Positions 33,911 to 47,683 of a DNA stretch of 64,000 bases are shown in pieces. The notes under the pieces are model-generated. The model was not told the DNA's origin. It made no database searches and saw nothing but the letters and a program-made list of their open reading frames with translations. Within the stretch, counting starts at the first letter, position 1. Every line of letters starts with the position of its first letter. Position numbers and translations under genes: made by a program. Source of the stretch: Limonium bicolor (Eukaryota; Streptophyta; Magnoliopsida; Caryophyllales; Plumbaginaceae); assembly GCA_023374045.1 (NCBI GenBank), contig CM041776.1, forward strand, positions 123,347,733-123,411,732. Reading direction: 5' to 3'.

Positions 33911-36900
33911 AAGACAAGAAATACCGAACTTAGGAGAATGATGAGGTTGAGATTGAGTTAGGGTTAAGGGTTGAGAGATAGAGTGTGAGGTGCGTTAGCC
34001 AGGACTCCCGGTGTTTACCGGATATCCATAGTACCTAGGCCCGCCCTCCACATCCCTAACCCTAAATAGTGTGGACAAACGCCAGAGAGAAGAAAGCCTT
34101 CTCTTACTCGGGGAAACCGATCTGGCAGTTAGCTAACAAAAGCAATACGAGGAACATCTTGTTGCACAACAGTTATGGAGAATTGGGAGATTTAAATGAG
34201 CGCATCAACAGAGAAACAGGCGCTACCTATGGAATACTATCAGTAAAGGAACGGTAATTACCGGCAACATGGGTCGACATGCTACGCAGTCGAAATAACC
34301 CGCAATACCAATGATAAGGAAAGCACTACGCGTGCAATGGATAAGGAATTATAAGAGACATGAGTACCGGACAGCGGTCCGAGTGAGCATAACAGTGGGA
34401 TAATACAAAGCATGAGGATTGAGATTACTGGAAGGTCCAGTTAGAAACGGGAACTCCAAACCCCATACAATGAGGAAGGTTACAAACCTGGCCAACATAA
34501 TGCGGACGACGATAGGAACTCATACAAGTTGTATACCGGAATAGGACTACGAGTGTAGTGCCTAAAGAAGAATCATTACTGAGTAACCACAACAAATGTG
34601 TGGAGACAGGAGCGAGGATTAAGACATAACAAAATATTAAGGGGTTCTCTCAGAAAGAGGAACGCCCTGATAATGACAGTACTGTCAAACAACAAGGAAA
34701 CTGCCGGATGGTTAGTTATCCAAATAAGAGATTATCGAAGGAGTCCCGAGGACTACCAATTACATGGAAATTAGAAGGAGGTGTCACTACCGATGTACCT
34801 TGTACCAATAACCCATCCTGCATGGCGCACTTGCCATAGCAAGTGCTACCACGGTTAAGCACACGAAAAGCCATCAAGGCGAAATAGGAGAACGCTACAG
34901 TTGTAGCATATATTGATACCGGATTGTAAATCCATAAGAACAGAAAATAAGACCTTGGAAAGGCCGATGCCTGATCATGATGAGATGAGATGACACACCA
35001 GTCAGCGGGAGCAGAACTTGGACAAAGTATTAAACTATATATATATAGCAACATATAACTATAACCAACCAACACCGACAGTATGGTAAGAACACAATCT
35101 CGAACTCCAAGGGGAAAACCTAAGAGATCGCTCGGTAATGCGACCAAAACACTATATAAGCAATGATATACAAGGGATGTATTATAAGATACTATTGAGA
35201 CTGTTGAAGCATCGACTTACAATGAAAACGGGATAAGACTCCCAGAGTGACCATTAAGGATACCAATAACAACATTCTTCAATGAAGATGTTGGAAAACC
35301 CAGAAAATAAGGGTAAAAGAAATGAACATAAGCTATGACCTACTAAGGATTAAAAATGTATAATCCCGACAGAGGGAAGCTCAGCGGACTACCCACACAA
35401 AGCGGGTATAGTCGAGCCAAACAACTGATGAATGACAGTTAACACTGTTTGTTTAACTCATTAACACCCAAATATGATTGACCATCAACGGGTGGCATAG
35501 TCAACGGAAGTTGAACAAAGCGTTGAGATAGAAGTATAAGATGCCAGGATGATATCCAACTTGGACATCGTAAGGCAAACGCCTAATACGAACTATCCTC
35601 GATTGCCAAAAGACATAAGTCTAGTAAAATGACAGTATTGTCAAAGACATTAAGTGACCTCAGATCCTGAACAACTTCCATAGCAGGAAGCAGGATGCAG
35701 CAACTTACCATAAAACCGATACTACATTTAGTATGTAACCTAATGGTTGATAGTGCTCCAAGGGACCAGAGTTTATGAGGATAACCTACAGATGAATAAG
35801 AACAAATAATGAACTGAGAAATTAAGCATTAAGAGCCTACGAGCCAAGGATGTTAACCACATCAGAGCCCGAGGCGCAGTAAGTTATAAGAGAGCTTGTT
35901 TAAGCCACGAAGGGGCTACAATTTGTAGATATGAACGGTTACCAAACCTATAACTTAGATTGGGAAGATATTACCAAGAAAGGGTACCAATGAGAATATT
36001 GAGATAATGCTAAGGACAGGAGCGGAGAACGAACCATGCCTTTTAGGGTGGGGATACCTCTCCTTGTTGTGAGGCCATGAGTGGGAATGAACCCCTCAAA
36101 AGGGCTTTCACATATTAGAGATAAAATACACTTTATTTAGAAAATGGAAACTATGACCTTGAGATTACCTTAGAACATACCAGATACACTTGAGTAATAA
36201 GGAAGGTCGCACAGATAGACCCCATATCCAACACCAGGATGTAAGAATTAGTAATGGTCAGAGATAAACATTGTGACTGCACATTGTGGCACGTCAATTA
36301 ATCAATGCTCAGAAGAGCTTGTGATTCAGTGGATGACTTCTTCAGTAACCAGTTACATGGTAGATAACATCACTAAGGATGAAAGAAAGCGAAAGAAATT
36401 AGCCTACTTACGAATCTGAGATTGGAGCATAACATCTTCATATCAAGAGTCAACTATTTTACAACACAGTACAACAACCGCCAATACCGGAATGAAAGAA
36501 CTCCCAGTGTGTTTACACTAAGAAGGGATTGGGTATAAGTTAAGACATTAGAATAAGTGAGTAAGAGGTTGCACCATTAATGGGCAACATGGTAAAGGCC
36601 AACTACCACGGTAGTAGTGGTCGTGAGTACAATAGTTAGATAAGTGGATTAAGTCATGGTGCGCGGTAAGGCGACCATTATGTATGAGCCGTCAAATATT
36701 GACACTGAGGCAATTAGATTTATGAGTTAAGACCAGCATAAGTAAGAAAATAAGATGGTAGACGAACTGAGCATTGATGCCAGTAGTCTGGACCTGGTTA
36801 GGTAAGATTTCGCAGGAAGCACACTACCCATTCCTTAAGGAACTGGAAGTGCTTCCTAATAGAATGAAAATGAGAAACAAGATAAGAGGCTCTATGGAAA

Positions 36901-37862
36901 GAGACCTAAGCTACTAAGAAACCGAATCAGTACGGAATACAGAAAGGAGCTGGAGCATACCATAACCAAGGACACAGTAAATGGATTTCCTTGATTAACT
37001 TCAAGAAGAACAATAAATGTTATTATGGAACGATGAAAGAGGAGATCGACAACAGAATACTTCATAATTAGCAATAGCTAAACGTAACGTGGACACTATG
37101 AGTTTACTAAAACGAGACGTGGGACGACTGCACCCCACAGGGGCTTGCAGGCCTGACACGCTCATTTATGAGTTAGTTGGGTAAGTAGTAATGTACCAGT
37201 AAGGTACCCCATGCATGTAGACGAGTAGTGTAAGGAACACGGGAGGTAGTCGACTCCGTACCACGGACAACGACGCAAGATCACACAAGAGCAGCTACTA
37301 CCACAGACAGTCGAAGAGAAGAATTCAGTTGAACCAGCAACACAGAGGAACCAGAGAACAGATAATTAAGAACTATGAAGTGCGAAGAGCACGGATTGTT
37401 AAGTACAGACATTGGACATGTCTTAAGATGTAAGGGATTAAGACTGTAAAGCGCGTTATGCACTAAACAGTAGTTTCAGACTAAGAATCATCCTCAGACC
37501 AAAGGTCAGTTGGGGAGAACAATTTAGACATTCGAGAAAATACTAAGAGTATGAGCGTAAGATCTTCAAGGAGAATGGATAGACGAGTTACAACTCATTA
37601 AGGCCGTGTATATATAAAGATAACACGTGTCCATGGAGACAATTAGGCCTAAGATTATAGAGTCGCGCAGCGGAAGCTAGCAGACCACTACCTTTGAGAT
37701 TAGACCAAACTAAGTTAAGGAAACGGTATAAGTACCGTTAAGAATCCTCGATACAGAGACTAAGTCATTTCTGATCGAATAAATAAGATAGATGACGTGG
37801 AAGCTAGAATGCTTGGTAAGAATTAGACATCTTGAACTTATGTTCAAAGATCATGTAATGTT
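33911..37862 (+). pseudogene. B1 decayed Ty3/gypsy gag-pol
   Basis: No continuous frame, but motifs appear in gypsy order at normal spacing. Gag zinc-knuckle-like end GCACTTGCC...AAGTGC at 34827-34845. Protease AYIDTG at 34906-34923. Reverse transcriptase FVDMNGYQ region at 35913-35980, MPF at 36036-36044, and an ENGNYDLEITLEH patch at 36140-36178 where EEEH..HL is expected. The catalytic YIDD position (about 36114) has lost its paired aspartates. Integrase VPVRYPMHVDE at 37190-37225 and HPQTKGQ at 37489-37509 with a TAG at 37525. C-terminal VPLRILDTETKS at 37732-37767 and TWKLECLVRIRHLEL at 37795-37839, with stops between. Gag, protease, reverse transcriptase and integrase would all be non-functional. 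Confidence 0.7.
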
Positions 37863-37898
37863 GATTACGTGGGCGTAATCCATTTTAAGGGGGGTAGA
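37863..37898 (+). promoter_or_regulatory. B1 internal polypurine tract with adjacent hairpin
   Basis: GATTACG-TGGG-CGTAATC (37863-37880) is followed by TTTTAAGGGGGGTAGA (37883-37898). The tract matches the terminal polypurine tract and lies about 1.15 kb before it, directly after the pol remnant. Confidence 0.75.
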
Positions 37899-39038
37899 GC
37901 GAAAACCGCTTAGCGTATGTTTGTGTACTGAGTACATAAACTACGGTGTGCATAGCACAAAATAATTTGAGAATATGTTTTACATAAACATTTTGAGATA
38001 AATCATGGTTATGCACACAGAAGATGTGAATACCATACATATTAAGTATCTATCTTGTTAACTCCGGTGTGAGTACAAGTTAAGAGAATTAAGGAAGAGG
38101 ATTAAGGAGACTTAAGGAATAAGGAATATATGAGGTATAAGTCGATATGAGACTATGTGTGAGATAAGAATAAGATAACACTATGAGATATTATTTGATA
38201 TGAGCATGAGTTAGGATATAGTAATGCTATGTGGTATGAGACAGTGGAAGTTGGTATGAGACTGATATAGAATTTAGTAGGAATTTAAGTCTGGAGGTAG
38301 TTACTAAGAGATGAATTGAGAATGTTGATGGACTGAGTCCACACTTTGGAGATGTATTGATTATGATTAGAAGAACTAAAAAGATAGAAAATTGGACATG
38401 AGTGAATTACTGATGTTTGAAAATGACGTGGGAGGTGGAACTTGATTTTCTAGGGATCAAGGGAAACCGAACACAAATTGGAGTGGAAGGATGGTTCTAC
38501 ACTGATGCTGATCACATCAGGGTAGGATTATTCCTGAAACTCCCTACCAGTGGTCACAATTAAATCACACTAAGGATAGAGGCCTTAGGAAAAATGAAAT
38601 TGGAGTTGATTGTATTTTTAATTAGAGGAATTATTCCTCACATGACCTCGTAAAAAGGATTACCTTTTTACTGAGTCTCGCCCATGAAGTCGAGGACGCA
38701 CGAGCCTTTGTCTTCGGACCGGTGACATGGGGAGAGCAGCGTGTTTTGTATTCTAGCCCATGGTGACGAGGACGAATGAGCCATTGTCTACGGACCGGTG
38801 ACATGGGAGAATACGTTGGAAGTTATGTGAATGTTTTAATCATCAAAAAGGAACAAAAGGAATTTTGAGTGCTACACATGCTTAAGCATGTTGTGTGATA
38901 TTTAAGTATAAGAATATGGCGGATCTAATGATCCAATGAGATTAAGTATACATAAGTATGATCTATATGATCTAAGGAATGAGGTAAGACATGTATTCTA
39001 ATAAGATAGGATGCATGGGAACTTTGGGGACAAAGTTC
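37899..39038 (+). other. B1 3' spacer
   Basis: Non-coding sequence between the internal and terminal polypurine tracts. It holds a two-copy ~65-bp motif at about 38680-38815 (cggaccggtgacatggg in both) and a palindromic patch CTGATGCTGATCACATCAG near 38505. Both landmarks have counterparts in C (61995-62110 and about 62283-62301), and partly in A. Confidence 0.7.
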
Positions 39039-39054
39039 TTTTAGGGGGGTAGAT
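39039..39054 (+). promoter_or_regulatory. B1 terminal polypurine tract
   Basis: TTTTAGGGGGGTAGAT directly before TGAAATACCCC of LTR 2. It marks where plus-strand DNA synthesis would start. Confidence 0.85.
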
Positions 39055-42000
39055 TGAAATACCCCAAACCTAAGTATGCTAAGTAAACATCAAATCATGA
39101 TGTATTAAGGCTAAAATATGCCTTAGAAAGATTGGTAGACAATTTAAACCAAGGAAAACACAAGAAAATGCCTTAAGGGCAATTAGGGCAAAAACGTGCT
39201 CTAAGCTTGGAGAGACTTGGGTGAGTACCCAACATCATGGTAAGACCTTAGTAATATCCTAATGGTCATTTTAAATCAATTAGCAAAGAAAACCAAGCTT
39301 GAAAACAAGTTAAAACACAAAATGTGCTTTAAGAAGTCTTAAAGCACATTTTGAGAAATTGTCTTAGAATTGAGTTTTGAGTGGCTAAATGTCCATCATT
39401 ACTCTTTAATCAACATGTGTACTAATTAGTATCACATTAGGAGGTCTAAATCAATGGGAAATCAAAAATTTCCCGATTATGTGCCTTGATTAGTGAATAG
39501 TAACTATTTAGTGACTAGTTTAAGTTTTAATCAATATAAGTCAATTAATTGGTCAACAAAGACCATGTTAGCCTTATATTAAGAGGGTGGCCGGTTTTTA
39601 TGTGGGGAGTCACCACATGAGTCATCAAATGAGAAAGGAAAAGAAGAGATAAGTAAAGAAGTTACTATTTGCTTTATTAAAGCAAAATACCTTATATTAG
39701 CCACCTTTCTTCTTCTCTCTCTTCATTTCTCTCCTTCACCCACGGTTTCTTCTTCTTCTCTCTGTTCCAAAACCGAGAGAGCTGCTCTTCCATGGTTCTC
39801 CATCTTCAATCACTTGCCAAATACAACTCCAAGCTCCAAATCCAAAACAAATTGCATATTGTCTTAGTTAGGTCAAGACCTATCTTTCTATCTTTTCAAA
39901 TCTTTCAAAGCTCCATTTTGGTGCCATGAGAAAACTCCATTGATGGGGAAAATCAAGTTTGAAGAGCTCATTAGCTTCTCCATTCTCTTAAGGTAAAGAA
40001 AATGTAAGAAAAACCATGTTTCCATCATTTCTTATACATGGCCGAAAATTCTTCTCATGGGGCTATGTTTTATGCCTTGTTCTAGCTTGATTTATTCACC
40101 AAGGACTAGTGGAGGTCCTATTTAATTCAATGCCAAAGTCTACCTTGAGACTTCAAAGGTAATCATCCACTTTTATGCCTTAGAACACATTTCTAACCTA
40201 GGTTTTTATTCCTTGAGGTTAGTGCATTGTTTAGTACTCATATGAGTCCTTAAATATTGATTAGAACATGGCAAAGGGATTTAAGTGGTGGCCGAGATTA
40301 TGCAAGAAGAAGGCCTAAGGAGGAGATTAAGATAAGCTTGAGAAAACAAGGTAAAATGCTTACCTAATGGTGGTTTAAGATTAAGGAATGAGTTTTAGAT
40401 AAATACCAATGTGGCTTAGAGCTTACATTGTGTATTGGGTTATATAACCTAAGAAAAAGAACTTAAACAAGCTTATGAACTTGTGACTAAGGAGCTAATG
40501 AGAATGAGTTAGTAATATAAGTTAAGGTGGATTTTAAGAGCATTATAACTACTATGAGATTGATGGGTGTATTTGCAGGTTGAAAGCTTTTATATGTGGG
40601 AAATTCAGTGTTTAAGTTTAAGTCATTTAAGGGCCTAAGAGCCATGTCATTTAAGAGCCTTAGTGCTATGCAATTTAAGATTATTGCACTATATTGAGTT
40701 TATTATGAATGAGTTGATTTGGGAGAATTATGATGAGAAAAAGGTTTGATGTGTGTGAGATGATTGAATGAGAAAAACCATGCATTTGGGCATGATAATA
40801 TACTAGAGAAACTATGGCGAAATTTGAGTAGGAAACTAAGCGTTTAGGGTATTCTAAGGAGATTTTATGACTAAGGATGTTCTAGTGATCACTAAGGGTT
40901 GATTTGGTAAAAATGGATAACCATGGAGTTCTTGAGTACTAGGAAGACCTAGGAATGTATAAGAGGGACTAGGGGTTATAATGGTGAGTTTTATGCACCA
41001 AACCATGGTTAAGGAAGCTAGGAAACTTGTACAAAGTTTGAAGGAAAAATAAGGTATAATGACTTATAAGGATGTAAGCATGTGCTAGATTATATATGGC
41101 TTTGAGAAGTTTGAGTAAAGCAAATGGGTGTGCAAAATGATGCTTGAGGAGTAGTTAAGATGGTGGTGAAGAAACATAATGATTAGTTGAGGTCTTAGGC
41201 AAAGTCACAAGAGGGAAGTGTAAGAATCAAGTGTTAAGTGTAAGAATTTTGTAAGAAATTGAGTGTCAAGTTTGGTGATTTTTGAGGAAGGTTTAGTACA
41301 TGTTTTAAGGTGTTTTAAACATGTAGGAAACATGTGGAAAGATTGTGGAATGAATGGGAAAAGATTGGGTGAATTTGGAGTTCAAAATGAGGAGAAAAGC
41401 ACTTTGGAAAATAGGTTCTGCTGTGGACCGCCCCTAGGGACCGCCCCTGTGGGGAGGTCCAGGCAAATCGTGCAGGAAATTAGCTTCTGGTTGGGACCGC
41501 CCCTGGGGACCGCCCCAGAGGGGCGGTCCAGTGCAGAGAAAAAGAAAAATTTTTGTTTTGGCTTCTAATGATGGGGGATTGAATGGTAATGGTTTTAGAT
41601 GATGTTTAGGCCTTGTTTGGTGACATGTAAAGGCCTTAAGAGGTAAAACAAGTGTTATGAATTCTAGTAAGAATTGAGAAAGTAGCTAAGGAGTTTTAGT
41701 GGATGTTAAGGTGAGTTTAAGTGCCTAAATGGTATTAGGACACATGGGGGAACTTGTGGAGAAGTTTGGAGTTGAAAAGAGAATTTAGAAACAAGGTTCT
41801 GGAGCCGACCGACCTTAGGACCGGACTTGCAAGGTCGGTCGAGCTCAAATTACACTACCAGAGAAAGTTTCTGGAATGGACCGGACATGGGACCGGACTT
41901 GTCAAGTCCGGTCGGCATGAAATTTTAACGGTAATAAGTCTCTGGAATCGACCGGACATGGGACCGGACATGTAAGTCCGGTCGGAGTGAATTTTCCAAC

Positions 42001-43658
42001 GGTAAAAGGGTACTGGAATGGACCGGACTTGGCAAGTCCGGTCGGTAAGTCCGGTCGAGCCTAAAAACAAAAAAAAAAGAAATTTTGATTCTAAGAATGG
42101 CAATGGGTAATAAGGTATGCCTTGGTAGGGTGTAATGATTGAGACCCTAAGAACTTAAGAGATTAAGCTAAGTTAAGTATAAACTTGGAAGTTAAGATTA
42201 AGTTTGTAAGATTAAGTGTAAGACCTAAGAGGTGTTAGGCGGGATCATTAAGGGATTAAGTAAGTTAAACAAGCTAAGTAAGTCATATTAAGTTGAGTGA
42301 TTAACAACCTAAAACTGAATGAATGTTTTAGGACTTGGGAGTTTGGACTCCGGAAGAGAGTAAGCAGCCGAACGATCAACGGTGAACGGTACAGTGTTTT
42401 CTTCTTGTGACCTGCTTGCTAACGAGGTGTCCCTCGGCTTGTGTGCTATTTGTTTTTGTGTGCTCACTAAACAAGATAAAGCATGCAACCGGAATATATA
42501 TATATATATATATATGTATTGTATTGTGTGATGATGTGAAAACTAACACAACATACCGTGAGAACTTACTAACCAATGTTTAGTAAGGAATTGAGTGAGA
42601 CTAAGGAACGCCCCCTAATGAGGGACGATATGAACCGAAAGAGGTTAACCAACAAACAGGGTCTTGAGATAACTACTAACTGGAACTTGAGTGAGGAAAC
42701 CCGGGACCGATCTCCGGCATGCATGCTAAGGAAAGGGGGTCGTTATCTATAGTAGATTCGACCTCCGAAAGGACTTGTCTTCGGACTTTTCCTAGGGCCG
42801 GTTGCCGGCTCAGCTACGCTGGACTCCCGTCCAGAGGGTGGCATTAAGATGGTGCGGGGGGATCACCTAAATCCCAGGTTCGAATTAGATACAACCAATA
42901 CATTCCAGGAAGGTTTGTATATGAGATTAAGAGTGAGATTGGAGTAAGATTAAGGTAAGATTAGTAAGTTACAATCTTCCTTTTAAAGGATGATTTGTTA
43001 TTATTGAGATTAAGATTAAGATAAGCTACATCCACTCCTTATTAAAGGATGGTTGTTTCTAAGATTAAGATAAGAATCAGATTGAGGTAAGATAAGGATG
43101 GACTAAGATTAAGAGGGAACATTACTTAAGGAGTTAAATAACTAACTCTCTAATTAAGGGAACGCATTTAAGTCGTTCATTGTGTGTGAACTTTGATTGT
43201 TCATATCTGAGTTGTTGTTTACTGCACTTTCTATTATGTTGTGCATCTAATCAACCTCCATGCTATCGACAATTAGTCGTCGTAGCCACGTTAGCTTGGG
43301 GGCCATGAGAGGATCGTACCAGCATTCGTGCTGACCCCCTCGGGGGCTTCTTTTTACTACACAGGTGAACATCAGGAGGCGGCCGTCGCGAGAGTAAGAA
43401 GGAGTACAAGTGTTAAGGATTAAGTATGACCTACGAGTTGTGCCTGTACACTCGTATGGCAATTGAGTTAGTAAATGTATAGGTTGTGAGAGGATTGTAA
43501 GAAGGTTATGTAAATGGTTAAGGTTGTTAGACTAATGTTCGGTATATTCTGTAGTCAGACCGTGGCAAGGTCCTGGATTGTAAAGAATTCCGCTGTGACA
43601 TGTGTATATATATATTGTTAAGTTGCGAGACCACAATTGGATTGAGGGGGGTGTTACA
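39055..43658 (+). repeat. array B LTR 2 (4604 bp)
   Basis: Shared LTR between the two units. Hairpin array 1 at 41424-41529, array 2 at 41804-42060, TA run at 42493-42515, twin hairpin at 43320-43347. Very close to LTR 1; most differences are 1-2 base indels. Confidence 0.92.
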
Positions 43659-43663
43659 AAAAG

Positions 43664-43689
43664 TGGTATCAGAGCGTAGTTACGCTCTG
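43664..43689 (+). promoter_or_regulatory. B2 primer-binding site with overlapping hairpin
   Basis: TGGTATCAGAGC at 43664-43675, 5 bp after the LTR end, with the same CAGAGCGTA/TACGCTCTG stem (43670-43689) as B1. Confidence 0.92.
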
Positions 43690-46600
43690 AAGACAAGAAA
43701 TACCGAACTTAGGAGAATATGAGGTTGAGATTGAGTTATGGGTTAAGGGTTGAGAGATAGAGTGTGAGGTGCGTTAGCCAGGACTTCCCGGTGTTTACCG
43801 GATATCCATAGTACCTAGGCCCGCCCTCCACATCCCTAACCCTAAATATGTGTGGGACAAACGCCAGAGAGAAGAAAGCCTCTCTTACTCGGGGAAACCC
43901 GATCTGGCAGTTAGCTAACAGTAAGCAATACGAGAAAATCTTGTTGCACAACAGTTATGGAGAATGGAGATTTAATGGAGCGCAACAGAGAAACAGGCGC
44001 TACCTATGGAATACTATCATAAAGGAACGGTAATTACCGGCAACATGGGTCGACATGCTACGCAGTCGAAATAACCCGCAATACCAATGATAAGGAAAGC
44101 ACTACGCGTGCAATAGATAAGGAAAATATAAGAGACATGAGTACCGGACAGCGGTCCGAGTGAGCATAACAGTGGGATAATACAAAGCATGAGGATTGAG
44201 ATTACTGGAAGGTCCAGTTAGAAACGGGAACTCCAAACCCCATACAATGAGGAAGGTATAAAACCTGGCCAACTAGCAGACGACGGTAGAAACTCATAAA
44301 GTTGTATACCGAAATAGGACTACGGTGTAGTGCCTAAAGAAGATCATTACTTAGTAACCACAACAAAATGTGTGGAGACAGGAGCGAGGATTAAGACATA
44401 AGAAAATATTAAGGGGTTCTCTCAGAAAGAGGAACGCCCTGATAAATGACAGTACTGTCAAACAACAAGGAAACTGCCGGATGGTAGTTATCCAAAATAA
44501 GAGATTATCGAAGGAGTCCCGAGGACTACCAATTACATGGAAATTAGAAGGAGGTGTCACTACCGATGTACCTTGTACCAATAACCCATCCTGCATGGCG
44601 CACTTGCCATAGCAAGTGCTACCACGGTTAAGCCACACGAAAAGCCATCAAGGCGAAATAGGAGAACGCTACAGTTGTAGCATATATTAATACCGGATTG
44701 TAAATCCATAAGAACAGAAAAATAAGACCTTGGAAAGCCCGATGGCCTGATCATGATGAGATGAGGTGACACACCAGTCAGCCGGGAGCAGAACTTGGAC
44801 AAAGTATTAAACCGTATAAATATTAGCAACGGTATAACCCCTACAACAACAACCGACAGTACGGTAAGAACACAATCCGAACTCCAAGGGGAAAACCTAA
44901 GAGATCGCTCGGTAATGCGACCAAAAACACTATATAAGCAATGATATACAAGGGATGTATTATAAGATACTATTGAGACTGTTGAAGCATCGACTTACAA
45001 TGAAAACGGGATAAGACCCAGAGTGACCATTAAGGATACCAATAACAACATTCTTCAATGAAGATGTTGGAAAACCCAGAAAATAAGGGTAAAAGAAATG
45101 AACATAAGCTATGACCTACTAAGGATTAAAAATGTATAATCCCGACAGAGGAAGCTCAGCGGACTACCCACACAAAGCGGGTATAGTCGAGCCAAACAAC
45201 TGATGAATGACAGTTAACACTGTTTGTTTAACTCATTAACACCCAAATATGATTGACCATCAACGGGTGGCATAGTCAACGGAAGTTGAACAAAGCGTTG
45301 AGATAGAAGTATAAGATGCCAGGATGATATCCAACTTGGACATCGTAAGGCAAACGCCTAATACGAACCTAACCTTGATTGCCAAAAGACATAAGTCTAG
45401 TAAAATGACAGTATTGTCAAGACATTAAGTAACCTCAGATCACCTGAACAACTTCCATAGTAGGAAGCAGGATGCAGCAACTTACCATAAAACCCGATAC
45501 TACATTTAGTATGTAACCTAATGATTGATGGTGTTCCAAGGGACCAGAAGTTTATGAGGATAACCTACAGATGAATAAGAACACAAATAATGAACTGAGA
45601 ATTAAGCATTAAGAGCCTACGAGCCAAGGATGTTAACCACATCAGAGCCCGAGGCGCAGTAAGTTATAAGGGAGCTTGTTTAAGCCACGAAGGGGCTACA
45701 ATTTGTAGATATGAACGGTTACCAAACCTATAACTTAGATTGGGAAGATATTACCAAGAAAGGGTACCAATGAGAATATTGAGTTAATGCTAAGGACAGG
45801 AGCGGAGAACGAACCATGCCTTTTAGGGTGGGGATACCTCTCCTTGTTGTGAGGCCATGAGTGGGAATGAACCCCTCAAAAGGGCTTTCACATATTAGAG
45901 ATAAAATACACTTTATTTAGAAAATGGAAACTATGAATCTTGAGATTACCTTAGAACATACCAGATACACTTGAGTAATAAGGAAGGTCGCACAGATAGA
46001 CCCCATATCCAACACCAGGATGTAAGAATTAGTAATGGTCAGAGATAAACATTGTGACTGCACATTGTGGCACGTCAATTAATCAATGCTCAGAAGAGCT
46101 TGTGATTCAGTGGATGACTTCTTCAGTAACCAGTTACATGGTAGATAACATCACTAAGGATGAAAGAAAGCGAAAGAAATTAGCCTACTTACGAATCTGA
46201 GATTGGAGCATAACATCTTCATATCAAGAGTCAACTATTTTACAACACAGTAACAACCGCCAATACCGGAATGAAAGAACTCCCAGTGTGTTTACACTAA
46301 GAAGGGATTGGGTATAAGTAAGACATTAGAATAAGTGAGTAAGAGGTTGCACCATTAATGGGCAACATGGTAAAGGCCAACTACCACGGTAGTAGTTATC
46401 GTGAGTACAATAGTTAGATAAGTGGATTAAGTCATGGTGCGCGGTAAGGCGACCATTATGTATGAGCCGTCAAATATTGACACTGAGGCAATTAGATTTA
46501 TGAGTTAAGATTAGCATAAGTAAGAAAATAAGATGGTAGACGAACTGAGCATTGATGCCAGTAGTCTGGACCTGGTTAGGTAAGATTTCGCAGGAAGCAC

Positions 46601-47650
46601 ACTACCCATTCCTTAAGGAACTGGAAGTGCTTTCCTAATAGAATGAAAATGAGAAACAAGATAAGAGGCTCTATGGAAAGAGACCTAAGCTACTAAGAAA
46701 TAGAATCAGTACGGAATACAGAAAGGAGCTGGAGCATACCATAACCAAGGACACAGTAAATGGATTTTCCTTGATTAACTTCAAGAAGAACAATAAATGT
46801 TATTATGGAACGATGAAAGAGGAGATCGACAACAGAATACTTCATAATTAGCAATAGCTAAACGTGTGACGGACACTATGAGTTTACTAAAACGAGACGT
46901 GGGACGACTGCACCCCACAGGGGCTTGCAGGCCTGACACGCTCATTTATGAGTTAGTTGGGTAAGTAGTAATGTACCAGTAAGGTACCCCATGCATGTAG
47001 ACGAGTAGTGTAAGGAACACGGGAGGTAGTCGACTCCGTACCACGGACAACGACGCAAGATCACACAAGAGCAGCTACTACCACAGACAGTCGAAGAGAA
47101 GAATTCAGTTGAACCAGCAACACAGAGGAACCAGAGAACAGATAATTAAGACTATGAAGTGCGAAGAGCACGGATTGTTAAGTACAGACATTGGACATGT
47201 CTTAAGATGTAAGGGATTAAGACTGTAAAGCGCGTATGCACTAAACAGTAGTTTCAGACTAAGAATCATCCTCAGACCAAAGGTCAGTTGGGGAGAACAA
47301 TTTAGACATTCGAGAAAATACTAAGAGTATGAGCATAAGATCTTCAAGGAGAATGGATAGACGAGTTACAACTCATTAAGGCCGTGTATATATAAAGATA
47401 ACACGTGTCCATTGAGACAATTAAGCCTAAGATTATCAGAGTCGCGCAGCGGAAGCAGCAGAACTAGCACCACTACCTTTGAGATTAGACCAAACTAAGT
47501 TAAGAAACGGTATAAGTACCGTTAAGAATCCTCGATACAGAGACTAAGTCATTTCTGATCGAATTATAAGTAAGATAGATGACGTGGAAGCTAGAATGCT
47601 TGGTGAGAATTAGACATCTTGAACTTATGTTCAAGATGTGATGTGTTGAT
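43690..47650 (+). pseudogene. B2 decayed Ty3/gypsy gag-pol
   Basis: Collinear and highly similar to B1 33911-37862. The protease patch here reads INTG (44686-44697), so the catalytic aspartate codon has become asparagine, unlike B1. HPQTKGQ lies at 47267-47287, followed by the same TAG stop (47303-47305) as in B1 and C. The C-terminal TWKLECLVRIRHLELMF patch at about 47582-47632 is followed by a TGA. Open frames of about 60-95 residues on both strands do not match each other between B1 and B2 and are not genes. Confidence 0.7.
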
Positions 47651-47683
47651 TACGTGGGCGTAATCCATTTTAAGGGGGGTAGA
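47650..47683 (+). promoter_or_regulatory. B2 internal polypurine tract with adjacent hairpin
   Basis: The GATTACG/CGTAATC inverted repeat followed by TTTTAAGGGGGGTAGA (47668-47683), unchanged from B1. Confidence 0.75.

Noticed and set aside
34716..35147. 143-residue minus-strand frame in B1
   Set aside because: Antisense to the gag/protease remnant and broken in B2 (44351-44829 gives different pieces). It is a shadow of decayed pol.
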